Of a DNA stretch of 64,000 nt, positions 17,176 through 26,412 are shown one piece after another. How positions within the stretch are numbered: position 1 is the first letter of the stretch; every line of letters starts with the position of its first letter. The DNA lies in contig NZ_JAKRGH010000013.1 in NCBI RefSeq assembly GCF_022347565.1, positions 62,001-126,000 on the forward strand. Direction: 5' to 3'. The DNA is from Vibrio sp. Of7-15 (GTDB taxonomy: Bacteria > Pseudomonadota > Gammaproteobacteria > Enterobacterales > Vibrionaceae). A program made the translations under genes and the position numbers. Below the pieces are notes generated by a model that was given only the letters and a program-made list of their open reading frames with translations, made no database searches and was not told the DNA's origin.

Positions 17176-18174
17176 ATGAGCAAGCCACTAAACGAATGCA
17201 TTGTGCCTATGTACCCAACAATCCAAGCATTAGATGTGGATGCCTTGCCTTTTGGTGAGCATAAATTTTGGTTTGCAGTTGCAACGGATGCGATTGGTCA
17301 TCCTCAAACTTTACCTTTACGCGTATTTAAAGGCGCTAAACCGGGCAAACGAATCGTAATTACCGCAGGGGTTCATGGTGATGAACAGAATGGTATTTTA
17401 ACCGCCCAACGTTTAGCACGAGAATTGGTCGGTAAAGACGTGGCTGGTACCGTGACTATTGTTCCGACGGTCAATTTATCGGGTATCGCAAGGCACAGTC
17501 GAGATTTTCATTCCGCTGCACCGGACAGCTCATCGGCTAATCTTAACCGTGTTTTTCCTGGTAACCCGACGGGAGACGATGCTAGCCGTTACGCCAATAG
17601 TTTATGGGAAAATTTACTAAAACCTAATGCCGATTTGGCCATTGATCTTCACTCTCAAACCAGTGGTTCTGCATACCCATTATATGCGTTTGCTGATTAT
17701 CGTTTAGAAGATGCCATTCGCATGGCTAGATTGATAAACCCTGACGTAATTTTAAATGATCCTGGTGATCCGGGGATTTTGGAAACAGTCTATAATCGTG
17801 CGGGTATTCCATCCATTACCATTGAAGTGGGGATTGGTCGCTACACTGATTTAGAGATGGTAGAGCGAGCAACAAACGGCGTACTCAACATTTTGAAATC
17901 TTATGAAGTGATCGAAGGTAAGGCTGACAGTGCACAGCTCCCTTGTGTGGAAGGGAAGGAAATCGTTAGCGTAAGGGCGAATCAGGGCGGCTTTGTTATC
18001 TGTCATGTTGACTTAATGGATTCAGTGGCGGAAGGCCAAAAACTCGCTACTCAATACAACAGCTTTGGTGATGAAGTCGACATTTATTACGCTCCGGTAG
18101 AAGGCACGGTAATAAGCCACAATGTAGAATCTGTTCGAGCGCCAGGTTCATTAGTCGTGCGGCTAATTCGGTAA
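17176..18174 (+). CDS. Zinc deacylase of the succinylglutamate desuccinylase/aspartoacylase family
   Basis: 332 residues. Zinc-site motifs are clear: GVHGDEQNG (HxxE) and DLHSQTSG (second His), with LNRVFPGNPTGD and the conserved TIEVGIGRYTD (catalytic Glu). The C-terminal third is a beta-barrel-like extension as in AstE/DoeB-type proteins. The family hydrolyses N-acyl amino acids (for example N-acetyl-aspartate, succinylglutamate or N-acetyl-diaminobutyrate); the substrate is not evident here and there are no ectoine- or arginine-pathway genes adjacent. AAAGG precedes the ATG. Followed by a terminator at 18211-18250. Confidence 0.85.
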   Translation: MSKPLNECIVPMYPTIQALDVDALPFGEHKFWFAVATDAIGHPQTLPLRVFKGAKPGKRIVITAGVHGDEQNGILTAQRLARELVGKDVAGTVTIVPTVNLSGIARHSRDFHSAAPDSSSANLNRVFPGNPTGDDASRYANSLWENLLKPNADLAIDLHSQTSGSAYPLYAFADYRLEDAIRMARLINPDVILNDPGDPGILETVYNRAGIPSITIEVGIGRYTDLEMVERATNGVLNILKSYEVIEGKADSAQLPCVEGKEIVSVRANQGGFVICHVDLMDSVAEGQKLATQYNSFGDEVDIYYAPVEGTVISHNVESVRAPGSLVVRLIR

Positions 18175-18210
18175 CGATAGACAGAATAAAGTGTGTATCG
18201 ATAAGTTTAT

Positions 18211-18250
18211 AACCGTTTCTGATTATCTTGTGTATCGGAATCGGTTTTTT
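18211..18250 (+). terminator. Terminator after the deacylase gene
   Basis: AACCGTTTCTGAT pairs imperfectly (two mismatches) with ATCGGAATCGGTT and is followed by a run of T. Located 37-76 bases after the stop. Confidence 0.7.
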
Positions 18251-18303
18251 AATTATTGGTTTTAACGTTTTAAAGCCGAAGGGCCTCATGAAGGAGTTAA
18301 CTT

Positions 18304-18801
18304 GTGATTGATTGTATGCTTGAGTTGATTTATTTCGATCAAAAGCTCACGCTGAGTAAAGAAGAGTATTCAGTAGAGTCTCAGGATGAGCTTAGCGTTA
18401 TTTTGCGTTATCAAGGGGAGACGCTGTGTCGCCCATATATTTATTTTCGTCCGCTGAATCTGAGCGATCGTAAAACCGAATACCACTTTTCTGAACTCAT
18501 GTTTGAGTGTTATGAAGGGCATGCCGACGTGGTATCTCAAACGGTGACTGAGCATGAAGACCATCTAATAATAGAAACTCGTTATGCAATGCGGCATGGT
18601 GATGAGGGCGGTGAGTTATCCGGGCTTAACTTCACCTATCATGAAGAAGATTTTGCGTATCATTATGAAATTGAAAATTCGATCGTGCCCGAAGAGACAG
18701 CCTGCACCCCGCACAACCCACTTAACCTGACACCACAAGGTACTTTAGTTGCTGAAGCAGTTGAAGTGCCACTGGTTGGTTCATATCTTTGCCCAACATA
18801 A
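18304..18801 (+). CDS. Hypothetical acidic protein
   Basis: 165 residues, acidic, without signal peptide or membrane segment. I chose the GTG at 18304 because a near-perfect AAGGAG lies 7 bases upstream. The sequence looks beta-rich (LSVILRYQGETLCRPYIYFR, LIIETRYAMRHGDEGGEL). No family recognised. It is separated from the deacylase gene by a terminator, so it is probably expressed on its own. Confidence 0.6.
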   Translation: MIDCMLELIYFDQKLTLSKEEYSVESQDELSVILRYQGETLCRPYIYFRPLNLSDRKTEYHFSELMFECYEGHADVVSQTVTEHEDHLIIETRYAMRHGDEGGELSGLNFTYHEEDFAYHYEIENSIVPEETACTPHNPLNLTPQGTLVAEAVEVPLVGSYLCPT

Positions 18802-19080
18802 AGTTAAGTAAGGGCTAATCAGTGTCCTTACCTTATTTTATATTGGAATGATTGTATTGCGATTTACTTAAGCGTTGTATTGTCGTAGGTCTGAATCTTA
18901 GTGGGTATCATTTTGGTTTTAGTGAGTTAAAAAAGAGCTGATATTTGGCAACGATAGAGTAAAATAAATCTTTTGAATCATACCATTGCATATTAGTGAG
19001 TTAAGCTAATGGCCATTTTCACCACCAGCTTAATTTTGATTTGCTCCGGTATATCTACTCATAATCAATAGAGTCCATTG

Positions 19081-19812
19081 ATGCTAAAGCACATACAACA
19101 ACATCCCAAAGGGGATCTGTATATCTTCATCTTTTTCACCTTTCTCGCGTTCTGGATGCACCATTTAAGTAATTCGGCAGTATTGAGTTATTCATTAAAA
19201 CCGGTAGAAGTGTTTTTACATGAAGCTTCCCACGGAGTGGCTGTGCTATTAACAGGTAATTTTTTTGAAAGTTTGCATCTGGAGTGGCGCCAAGGGCATG
19301 TAATGTCTAGAGTTTATCTAGATAATGATGTACGAATGGAGCGGATCATCATTTCTTTTTCTGGTTATGCAGGGGCTTCTTTATGGGGGCTTTTAATCTA
19401 CGCCACGAGTATTTATGCCAGCAAAGTCATGAAGGTGGTTTTGATCGTTTTTAGTGCTTTTTTCTTCTTGTACATTGATGGTATTACGACGGGGCTGATT
19501 CTCAGCTTTGTCATTGCCGTGTTTGTTGCTGGTTGGTACTTAGGTGTTGCTGGGTGTTATTTCCTTCGATTCCTCGGTATTTTTGTTATGTTGAACTCAA
19601 TTTATTCACCGACTTATTTATGGTCTTATGATCAAATTGGTGATCATATATCGTTAAGCAAATTGACGCTTTTGCCATCGTTTGTATTTATTTTGATTTG
19701 GGTGGCTATCGGTTTATATTGCTTAAGGTTGGCCTATAAAATCACACTTACAAAAACTCGCAGTATGAACACACAGTCTCCTAATGTAAGTCAAAGACCA
19801 CTAGGCAGCTAA
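19081..19812 (+). CDS. M50-family membrane metallopeptidase
   Basis: About 243 residues with the zinc-peptidase motif HEASH (about residue 51) preceded by hydrophobic sequence and followed by several membrane segments (at about 16-35, 95-150, 155-180 and 198-220). A YIDGITTGL segment may supply the second active-site element (Asp), although it is not the standard NxxPxxxxDG form. M50 peptidases are intramembrane (site-2) proteases, often cleaving anti-sigma factors or membrane regulators. The ATG at 19081 is preferred to the TTG just before it. No regulator gene is adjacent, so its target is unknown. Confidence 0.7.
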   Translation: MLKHIQQHPKGDLYIFIFFTFLAFWMHHLSNSAVLSYSLKPVEVFLHEASHGVAVLLTGNFFESLHLEWRQGHVMSRVYLDNDVRMERIIISFSGYAGASLWGLLIYATSIYASKVMKVVLIVFSAFFFLYIDGITTGLILSFVIAVFVAGWYLGVAGCYFLRFLGIFVMLNSIYSPTYLWSYDQIGDHISLSKLTLLPSFVFILIWVAIGLYCLRLAYKITLTKTRSMNTQSPNVSQRPLGS

Positions 19813-19857
19813 GCTCGTTTCTGTTTCTCTGTTTGAGAATGGTGTTTGTGGTATTCG

Positions 19858-19885
19858 CCTTCCCCCGACATCCGTTGGGGGAAGG
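19858..19885. terminator. GC-rich hairpin between convergent genes
   Basis: Perfect 9-bp arms CCTTCCCCC and GGGGGAAGG around a 10-base loop, between the convergent M50 and chitin-binding genes. No T-run on either side, so termination efficiency is uncertain. Confidence 0.55.
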
Positions 19886-19896
19886 TACTTAAAGGT

Positions 19897-22200
19897 CTAG
19901 ATCATGATCCAAGGGTTATGTTCTCCCCCTGCTCCTGGCACTTGTTGTCCATCGGCATACCAGCGTGCTTGATAGGTTTTTCCTTTATAAATGGCTTTTT
20001 CGCCTTTTTTATAAATACGCATTGGATCCCATTCAATTACTCCAGCATCATAGGTTTGTTCCCATGCGATACTCACTCCAGGCTCTTCACCTGCTTGAGT
20101 CACCCATTTTGCAGTAAACTCTTTATTACGGTGTTTGACTTTGTCCCCTTTTTGATACTCTTTTGTCGGATCCCACGTTGAACCACTTGTTAAACTTTTC
20201 ACCGTCACTGGAATAGTGGTGCTAGAGGCATTATTTTTACTGTCTGTGACCGTGAGAGATACCGTGTAGTTGCCAATATTGGTCGCCGTGAAATTGAGTG
20301 TCGGGGAACTGCTGCTGACAACATCACCATTAGGTAAACCAGACCAACGGTAAATCAACGTATCTCCGTCTGGGTCGATGGTTTCGGTGGCATCAAGTAA
20401 AACGGTATCGCCTTCGTATACCTCATTGAGTGGCTTCACATGAATAATAGGAGCTTGGTTAGGGCGTAACGTGATGACTACCTCATCAAATGCGGTTTTT
20501 CCATTTGCTGTCGCCGTTAAGCGGAAAGTCAGTTTTGTTGCCGTCGTTGCTGCATAGGCATCAAAATAAGCGTGTGGACCTGTGGTGGTTAAGGTGACGG
20601 GAGTACCCGTTAATTGAGACCAGTTGTAGGTAACAGCATCACCATCAGGTTCGTAGGATTGACTGCCGTTAAGGTGCACGGTTCCAGCGGCACTAATGAA
20701 CTGATCTGAGCCAGCATGAACGACAGGTGGACGGTCGGCTGGACGAGTACCAAGAACCAGAGGTTTTGAAACACTTTCTGGGTTACAACGATAGCTTTTT
20801 TCTATGCCACGGAAGCTGCCGTCACGGTTCCATGCGTCGTAAGAGCCACCATCTGAAGCACACAATTGGGTCCAGGGTGTGTCTACGGGAAGTGCCAATA
20901 AGATGGCATCCAACACGGCACCAAATTGATTGGCAAAATCGATCGTGCCGTTAGAGGCGGTTGCATCAAATACGGCTTGGGCTGACGATTTTGCCGATGC
21001 GATTTCTTCGGGAGTATAAAGAGGGGTTAACGCGTCCAAATAGGTACTGATGTGTAACCAGTTTAGTTGGCTTGTATAGTAACCTGGGTATCCAGGGCCG
21101 TTATTTTCCGCAATATCTTTCAGGTATTTCGATTTATAGGGAACTTGATAAAGGTAGCTGGTTCCAAACCCTCCTTGGTTTTCAGGATCAAAACAGTCAT
21201 CGATCACTTCTTTAGCCATACATTCAGCACGACGAACCGGTTTTAGGGGATTGAGGGCCATACTGTCTGGGCTTAAGCCACGATTGTAACCAACAGAGAT
21301 CAATTTAGTTAACGCCAATGGGTCTTTGGCAGATTGAATGAATGTGCCTAACTCATCGGCAGAGCGAGCTAATGTGTAGTAGGCAAAAATATTAAAGTAT
21401 GAAGCGCCAATGGCACTAGGAACAAAACTGTTTTTGCCTTTTTCTGGTTTGAATACGGCGTTGTAGATCGGTGAGGTCATTTCATAAGGTTCAACGACTT
21501 TATAAATAGAGTCGGGCTTTTTGCCTTTATAAAAACGTTGGGGGAACATGCGCATTAGCTCCCCATAAGCGGAGTACATGTGGCCTTCTAACTGGAAAAA
21601 ACCATCATGGCTGGTTCGGCCAACCCCTAAGGTATTCCATATGCCATATAAGTTTTGGTGCTCTGCGTTCGAGTCGGTGTAGTTAGGTTGTACTGGGTAA
21701 GTAAAGTAGCCAGGCACGTTATCGTAATCAGCACCAACAGCACTTTCTTGGAGAGTCTTAGCCGCATATAAATTGGCATCGTGATACGGATCATCTATGC
21801 CAGTTACATTTTTAAAAAGCTGCGCGGCGTGTGCCATAGCCATGGCCCAATGAGGTCGTTCGTTAGGAATAATGAAGGAGTAAGGGTGTAACCACACGAG
21901 TTTTTTTAGTTTTTCTATCTTTATGAGTTGTTCGATGCGCTCTGGTGTTTCGTGTGCATTTTCAGCGCGGATTTGATCTAAACGTTCTTGAGATAAACGA
22001 AAATCCATCTGGCCAAGACGTATTGGCCCCGTTTTAATCAGTAAAGCGGGATCTAGTTGGTAGTCCAGCACCCCTACTTGGTGAGCGGGCCAAACGGGCG
22101 AGGGGGTAGCCGTTGACGTATTTTCTGCTGCGCTGGTGGCAGGCAGTGCTAGTAAGCCAAGTGCTGTTGCAATTACAAGTGGGCGTAGTGATGTGTTCAT
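19897..22200 (-). CDS. Secreted chitin-binding modular enzyme (unknown catalytic domain, 2 PKD, 2 CBM5/12)
   Basis: 767 residues. Signal peptide (about 1-25). The N-terminal ~460 residues form a large domain that I cannot place in a family with certainty; it contains NLYAAKTLQESAVGADYDN and GFFQLEGHMYSAYGELMRMF, where Glu in QESAVG could be catalytic if the fold is lysozyme-like (inference). Two PKD domains follow (about 489-578 and 579-673; DPDGDTLIYRWSG is typical), then two chitin-binding CBM5/12 modules (about 674-721 and 722-767: WDPTKEYQKGDKV, YKGKTYQARWYADGQ). V. cholerae has a similar PKD protein often listed with chitinases. Single gene, divergent from mdtL. Confidence 0.8.
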   Translation of the reverse strand: MNTSLRPLVIATALGLLALPATSAAENTSTATPSPVWPAHQVGVLDYQLDPALLIKTGPIRLGQMDFRLSQERLDQIRAENAHETPERIEQLIKIEKLKKLVWLHPYSFIIPNERPHWAMAMAHAAQLFKNVTGIDDPYHDANLYAAKTLQESAVGADYDNVPGYFTYPVQPNYTDSNAEHQNLYGIWNTLGVGRTSHDGFFQLEGHMYSAYGELMRMFPQRFYKGKKPDSIYKVVEPYEMTSPIYNAVFKPEKGKNSFVPSAIGASYFNIFAYYTLARSADELGTFIQSAKDPLALTKLISVGYNRGLSPDSMALNPLKPVRRAECMAKEVIDDCFDPENQGGFGTSYLYQVPYKSKYLKDIAENNGPGYPGYYTSQLNWLHISTYLDALTPLYTPEEIASAKSSAQAVFDATASNGTIDFANQFGAVLDAILLALPVDTPWTQLCASDGGSYDAWNRDGSFRGIEKSYRCNPESVSKPLVLGTRPADRPPVVHAGSDQFISAAGTVHLNGSQSYEPDGDAVTYNWSQLTGTPVTLTTTGPHAYFDAYAATTATKLTFRLTATANGKTAFDEVVITLRPNQAPIIHVKPLNEVYEGDTVLLDATETIDPDGDTLIYRWSGLPNGDVVSSSSPTLNFTATNIGNYTVSLTVTDSKNNASSTTIPVTVKSLTSGSTWDPTKEYQKGDKVKHRNKEFTAKWVTQAGEEPGVSIAWEQTYDAGVIEWDPMRIYKKGEKAIYKGKTYQARWYADGQQVPGAGGEHNPWIMI

Positions 22201-22236
22201 GAATAAACCTTTATATTGTTATTTTTAAAATCGTCA

Positions 22237-22259
22237 CCAAACACGTTAATAATGTTTGG
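22237..22259. promoter_or_regulatory. Dyad symmetry upstream of the chitin-binding gene
   Basis: CCAAACA and TGTTTGG form perfect 7-bp arms with a 9-base spacer, about 40-60 bases upstream of the start at 22200. It could be an operator or a 5'-leader hairpin. Confidence 0.35.
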
Positions 22260-22284
22260 ATTTTATAAAGTACTTGGCGTTTTT

Positions 22285-22311
22285 TTGTCCAACAATATGC
22301 AGGTTGTACAA
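22285..22311. promoter_or_regulatory. Second dyad between the chitin-binding gene and mdtL
   Basis: TTGTCCAAC and GTTGTACAA are 9-bp arms with one mismatch and a 9-base spacer. Same arm-spacer arrangement as the dyad 25 bp away. Operator function is inference. Confidence 0.3.
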
Positions 22312-22493
22312 ATGATAACCAACTCGAAGGAATTGAACTTAAGCTGCATCAGCAATCTGGAAGGGGAAAAGTTGGCCTAGCATCTTCTGGCCCGTTGTCG
22401 TAAATGGAAATACCTGTTGTCAAAATGGCAACACGTCAAGTCATGGGCATTTGGATATTATCTTCGCAAACGTTAACCAATAACGAGGTGTGT

Positions 22494-23690
22494 ATGTCCC
22501 GATTTCTTTTGTGCAGTTTTGCGCTTGTTCTTCTTTACCCTACGGCCATTGATTTGTACTTGGTTGGTTTGCCTCAGATCGCTCAAGATCTTGGTGCGAG
22601 TGAATCTCAGCTTCATATCGCCTTTTCAATTTATTTACTCGGGATGGCAACGACCATGTTCTTGGCGGGAAAAGTGGCGGACAAAGTGGGGAGAAAGCCC
22701 GTTGCCATTATTGGTGCGACTGTGTTTGCCTTTGCCTCTTGGCTGGGTAGTGTGGCTGAAACCAGCTCGGTATTTTTGGTGGCCAGATTTGTTCAAGGGA
22801 TCGGGGCGGGCAGCTGCTATGTGGTCGCCTTCGCTATTTTGCGTGATACGTTAGACGACAAGCGCCGTGCTAAGGTGTTATCCATGTTAAATGGAATTAC
22901 GTGTATTATTCCTGTTATTGCGCCAGTGATTGGCCATCTTATTATGCTGAAATTTCCTTGGCCGAATTTGTTTTCAGCCATGGCAGGCATGGGAGTCCTT
23001 GTAGGCCTTATCTCTTGTTTAGTATTGAAAGAGTCCTTAGTTGCTCAGTCTCAGATTAAGGGGGCAGAGTCGAGTGGTGATGTGACTAAGTTAGAGCCTT
23101 TTTTCCAGCGCTTCTTTATTTCCAGAGTGGTGATGACTTCATTGGGAGTGACCGCTATTTTGACCTATGTGAATACATCGCCGATTGTGATCATGGAGTT
23201 GCTCAATTTTAGTCGTGGCGAATATTCCACAACGATGGCGTTAATGGCCTTAGTGGGAATGTCGAGCTCTTTTTCCGCGCCGATATTGCTGTCGTATTGT
23301 CAACAGCGAACCTTGATATTTACATCAAAGCTGCTTTTGATCGCATCGGCACTTGTACTGGTGCTGGGTAATGAAGTGGGTGATTCAAATATATTTCTAC
23401 TTGGGTTTGGGTTGCTCAGTGTCGGTTTTTCTATGGGGTTTGGTGTGGCCATGAGTCAGGCTCTCAGTCCATTCTCTCTGCGAGCAGGTGTCGCAAGCTC
23501 GTTACTGGGTATTGCTCAAGTGTGTAGCTCTGCATTTTATATTTGGTTTATGGGAGTGCTCGGTGTGTCAGCGTTAAATATGTTGGTGATTGCGTTGAGT
23601 ACGGCTGGCATTATTGGCATTGCTCTAATATTATTTGTTCCTTATCAACAAAATAATAATACCTATGAAGAAATCACTGGCACGTCTTGA
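22494..23690 (+). CDS. mdtL: MdtL-like multidrug MFS transporter (Bcr/CflA family)
   Basis: About 398 residues from the ATG at 22494, chosen for the GAGG site five bases upstream and because the protein then starts [16 protein letters not shown] like E. coli MdtL. Twelve membrane segments; MFS motif [14 protein letters not shown], and long recalled matches to MdtL such as [40 protein letters not shown] and [17 protein letters not shown]. MdtL is a proton-driven drug exporter (chloramphenicol resistance when overexpressed in E. coli). The next gene is yidZ, its neighbour in E. coli too, and overlaps it by 26 bp. Confidence 0.92.
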   Translation: MSRFLLCSFALVLLYPTAIDLYLVGLPQIAQDLGASESQLHIAFSIYLLGMATTMFLAGKVADKVGRKPVAIIGATVFAFASWLGSVAETSSVFLVARFVQGIGAGSCYVVAFAILRDTLDDKRRAKVLSMLNGITCIIPVIAPVIGHLIMLKFPWPNLFSAMAGMGVLVGLISCLVLKESLVAQSQIKGAESSGDVTKLEPFFQRFFISRVVMTSLGVTAILTYVNTSPIVIMELLNFSRGEYSTTMALMALVGMSSSFSAPILLSYCQQRTLIFTSKLLLIASALVLVLGNEVGDSNIFLLGFGLLSVGFSMGFGVAMSQALSPFSLRAGVASSLLGIAQVCSSAFYIWFMGVLGVSALNMLVIALSTAGIIGIALILFVPYQQNNNTYEEITGTS

Positions 23691-24618
23691 TCTTAATTTG
23701 TTGTTTACCTTGCAGTTGCTTTTACAAGAGCTCAGCGTAACCAGAACGGCGAAGAAACTCAGTGTGACGCCTTCTACGGTCAGTAAATCTTTGGGTAAGC
23801 TGAGACAATGGTTTGATGATCCGTTATTCGTTAATACGCCTAAGGGGTTAACGCCGACACCGCTCGCCAAAAGTATGGAAGAAAGCCTCTCAGATTGGTT
23901 GCAAATGGGCAACCAATTGATTGCTAGGCGGGGGGATGAAGCGCCGAAAGGAGTGCTTTTTAATTTGGCCATTGAATCTCCTCTGTCTTTGATCATGATT
24001 GATGAGTTGACTCAATGTATCCATCAAACCTATGACGATTCGAAAGTGAAGTTCCTTAATTGGGATTACGATTCTTTAGAGGCCATTATTCGTGGTGAAG
24101 TGGATATTGGTTTTACGGGGCGAGAAAGTCACCCTCGTTCTAAGGAATCGTTAGACTTGCTACCTTATTTCATCGATTTTGAAGTCTTGTTTACCGATTT
24201 ACCTATGGTTTACGTTCGCAATGATCACCCTGTTTTGCAACAAGAATGGAACTTAGAGACTTTTCTGAGCTATTCCCATATCAATGTCATCTGGGAAAAA
24301 AGCGATACTTGGGCGCTAGACGATATCTTGCTTGAGCAAGGGGTAACGCGAGAAGTTGGTGTGACGATGACAAGTTTCGAACAGGCTCTGTTTATAGCAG
24401 AAAAGCCAGGACATCAGATGATTACCACTGCACCCAAGTATTGCCAACGGTATTGTGAGCAGCTTCATCCTAACTTGGTTGCTCTTCCTATTCCGATAGA
24501 AGAGTCTCAGCAAGAGAAGTTATTGATCCCATTTACGATGATTTGGCATAAGAGAAATAACCACAACCCCAAAATCAAGTGGTTACGAGACACCATTAAG
24601 CGCATTTACGCGTCATAG
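23665..24618 (+). CDS. yidZ: LysR-type regulator YidZ
   Basis: 317 residues from the ATG at 23665, giving [20 protein letters not shown] as in E. coli YidZ; upstream frame lies inside mdtL. N-terminal winged helix-turn-helix (about 8-65, [20 protein letters not shown]), then the effector domain with strongly YidZ-like stretches: [50 protein letters not shown] and [18 protein letters not shown]. YidZ has been linked to nitric-oxide resistance under anaerobic conditions in E. coli. Overlap with mdtL suggests co-expression. No strong ribosome site is visible, consistent with coupling. Confidence 0.92.
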   Translation: MKKSLARLDLNLLFTLQLLLQELSVTRTAKKLSVTPSTVSKSLGKLRQWFDDPLFVNTPKGLTPTPLAKSMEESLSDWLQMGNQLIARRGDEAPKGVLFNLAIESPLSLIMIDELTQCIHQTYDDSKVKFLNWDYDSLEAIIRGEVDIGFTGRESHPRSKESLDLLPYFIDFEVLFTDLPMVYVRNDHPVLQQEWNLETFLSYSHINVIWEKSDTWALDDILLEQGVTREVGVTMTSFEQALFIAEKPGHQMITTAPKYCQRYCEQLHPNLVALPIPIEESQQEKLLIPFTMIWHKRNNHNPKIKWLRDTIKRIYAS

Positions 24619-24765
24619 GTTTGTGTGTAGCGTTTTTAATGTTGCATATGATTATGCGAGCTGTAACAACTTGGCGCTTTTTTGTGATTAGCTTGTATTT
24701 ATGTAATGAGCAAATTTAGTTCGGAATCACATAAATCTTATTTTAATAAATAGCTATAAGCTTTA

Positions 24766-24779
24766 TTGATATCTATCAA
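24766..24779 (+). promoter_or_regulatory. Perfect FNR box upstream of the dcuB-like gene
   Basis: TTGAT-ATCT-ATCAA matches the FNR consensus TTGAT-N4-ATCAA at every fixed position. It is about 86 bases upstream of the Dcu start and about 35 bases upstream of a TATTAT that could be a -10 element. Anaerobic activation of a fumarate/succinate carrier is the expected biology. Confidence 0.75.
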
Positions 24780-24864
24780 CAGTTTACTTACGTTTTAAAG
24801 TCATCCTTATTATCAGTGCTTTTCTGAAAAGCCGTTGTTTTTCAATAATAAGGAGATTACGAGT

Positions 24865-26193
24865 ATGTTGTATTTGGAATTTTTATTCCTTCTTCTCGTT
24901 TTGTATGCGGGCAGTCGGTTTGGTGGTATTGGATTAGGGGTAGTTTCGGGGTTAGGTTTACTGATTGAGGTGTTTGTTTTTCGGATGCCTCCGACATCAC
25001 CTCCTATTACGGTGATGCTGATCATTCTAGCGGTGGTAACGTGCGCCTCTATTTTGGAAGCTGCTGGTGGCTTAAAGTACATGTTGCAAGTTGCGGAAAG
25101 AATTTTGCGTAGCAACCCGAAACGGGTAACGATACTTGGACCGCTAGTCACTTATACTATGACGTTTATGCTCGGAACGGGTCATGCTGTCTATTCCATC
25201 ATGCCTATTATTGGTGATGTGGCGTTAAAAAATGGCATTCGACCGGAAAGACCAATGGCAGCCTCATCAGTGGCCTCGCAATTGGCGATTACGGCCAGCC
25301 CTATTTCAGCCGCAGTAGTGTATTATTTGGCTCAACTGGCCGATATTAATACCAATATCCACTTGTTAACCATTTTGATGATCACTGTGCCATCGACATT
25401 ACTCGGTACGATTCTTTTGTCTTTATTTAGTTTACGCCGTGGTAAAGAGCTCAACGATGATCCTGAATATCAACGTCGATTACAAGATCCACTGTGGCGA
25501 GAAAAAATCTTACATACCACTTCAACATCACTTGATGAAAAGTTACCAGCATCTGCAAAACAAGCGGTATTACTGTTTGTACTTGCGCTGGCCACCATTG
25601 TGGTGGTTGCCATGGTGCCAGAAATCCGAACAATTGGAGATGCGGAGAAACCAATTTCCATGTCTTTAATTATTCAAATGATGATGCTTGGGTTTGGTGG
25701 TGTAATTTTGCTGGTGACTCGAACGAATGTACAAAAAGTGCCTGAAGGGGTGGTTTTTAAATCCGGGATGGTTGCAGCAATCGCTATTTTTGGTATTGCG
25801 TGGATGAGTGACACCTATTTTCAATACGCGATGCCAAGTTTTAAATCGGGCATTACTGAAATGGTGCAAGATTACCCATGGAGCTTTGCTCTGGCGTTAT
25901 TCATTGTGTCTGTAGTGGTAAACAGCCAAGCGGCTACAGCGAGGATGATGTTACCTGTGGGGATCGCGATGGGGTTAAATCCGGCATTACTGATCGGCTT
26001 AATGCCAGCGACGTATGGGTATTTCTTTATTCCAAATTACCCTTCAGACATTGCGACTTGTAATTTTGATGTCACCGGCACGACCAAAATCGGTAAATGG
26101 TACTTTAACCATAGTTTTATGCTACCGGGGTTAATTGGCGTGGTATCAGCTTGTGTATTCGGTTACACCATTGCTCAGGTTGTGGTGCCATAA
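24865..26193 (+). CDS. dcuB: Anaerobic C4-dicarboxylate transporter, DcuB family
   Basis: 442 residues from the ATG at 24865, chosen for AAGGAG eight bases upstream. About a dozen membrane segments with Dcu family hallmarks: LAVVTCASILEAAGGLKYML, GPLVTYTMTFMLGTGHAVYS, IRPERPMAASSVASQLAITA, VNSQAATARMMLPVGIAMG and NYPSDIATCNFDVTGTTKIG. DcuA/B carriers exchange external fumarate, malate or aspartate for internal succinate during anaerobic fumarate respiration. A perfect FNR box lies upstream. It resembles DcuB slightly more than DcuA to my eye; the letter is tentative. A hairpin at 26220-26244 follows. Confidence 0.88.
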   Translation: MLYLEFLFLLLVLYAGSRFGGIGLGVVSGLGLLIEVFVFRMPPTSPPITVMLIILAVVTCASILEAAGGLKYMLQVAERILRSNPKRVTILGPLVTYTMTFMLGTGHAVYSIMPIIGDVALKNGIRPERPMAASSVASQLAITASPISAAVVYYLAQLADINTNIHLLTILMITVPSTLLGTILLSLFSLRRGKELNDDPEYQRRLQDPLWREKILHTTSTSLDEKLPASAKQAVLLFVLALATIVVVAMVPEIRTIGDAEKPISMSLIIQMMMLGFGGVILLVTRTNVQKVPEGVVFKSGMVAAIAIFGIAWMSDTYFQYAMPSFKSGITEMVQDYPWSFALALFIVSVVVNSQAATARMMLPVGIAMGLNPALLIGLMPATYGYFFIPNYPSDIATCNFDVTGTTKIGKWYFNHSFMLPGLIGVVSACVFGYTIAQVVVP

Positions 26194-26219
26194 ATTAGCA
26201 AAACAGATTTTCTACTGCA

Positions 26220-26244
26220 AAGCTCGCGGAATGATAGCGAGCTT
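26220..26244 (+). terminator. Hairpin after the dcuB-like gene
   Basis: AAGCTCGC (26220-26227) and GCGAGCTT (26237-26244) are perfect arms with a 9-base loop, 27 bases after the stop. Only a mixed CTTGCT tail follows. Confidence 0.55.
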
Positions 26245-26412
26245 CTTGCTCTCGATGATGAGAATAGACAGTACTTATGTATTCGATTTGACTTAATCCT
26301 CATTTTAATCATTCCATTAACTAACAGGTATTACCTGTTGGAAGCTCAACATTTGTCCTGTAGAGTGAGTCATTCGTAAAATAGAAAAACATAACAATAG
26401 CAGGAAATACTC

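Noticed and set aside
19846-20181. 111-codon plus-strand frame overlapping the end of the chitin-binding gene
   Set aside because: Opposite strand of clear CBM5/12 coding sequence; the frame reads through the hairpin and has no family features.
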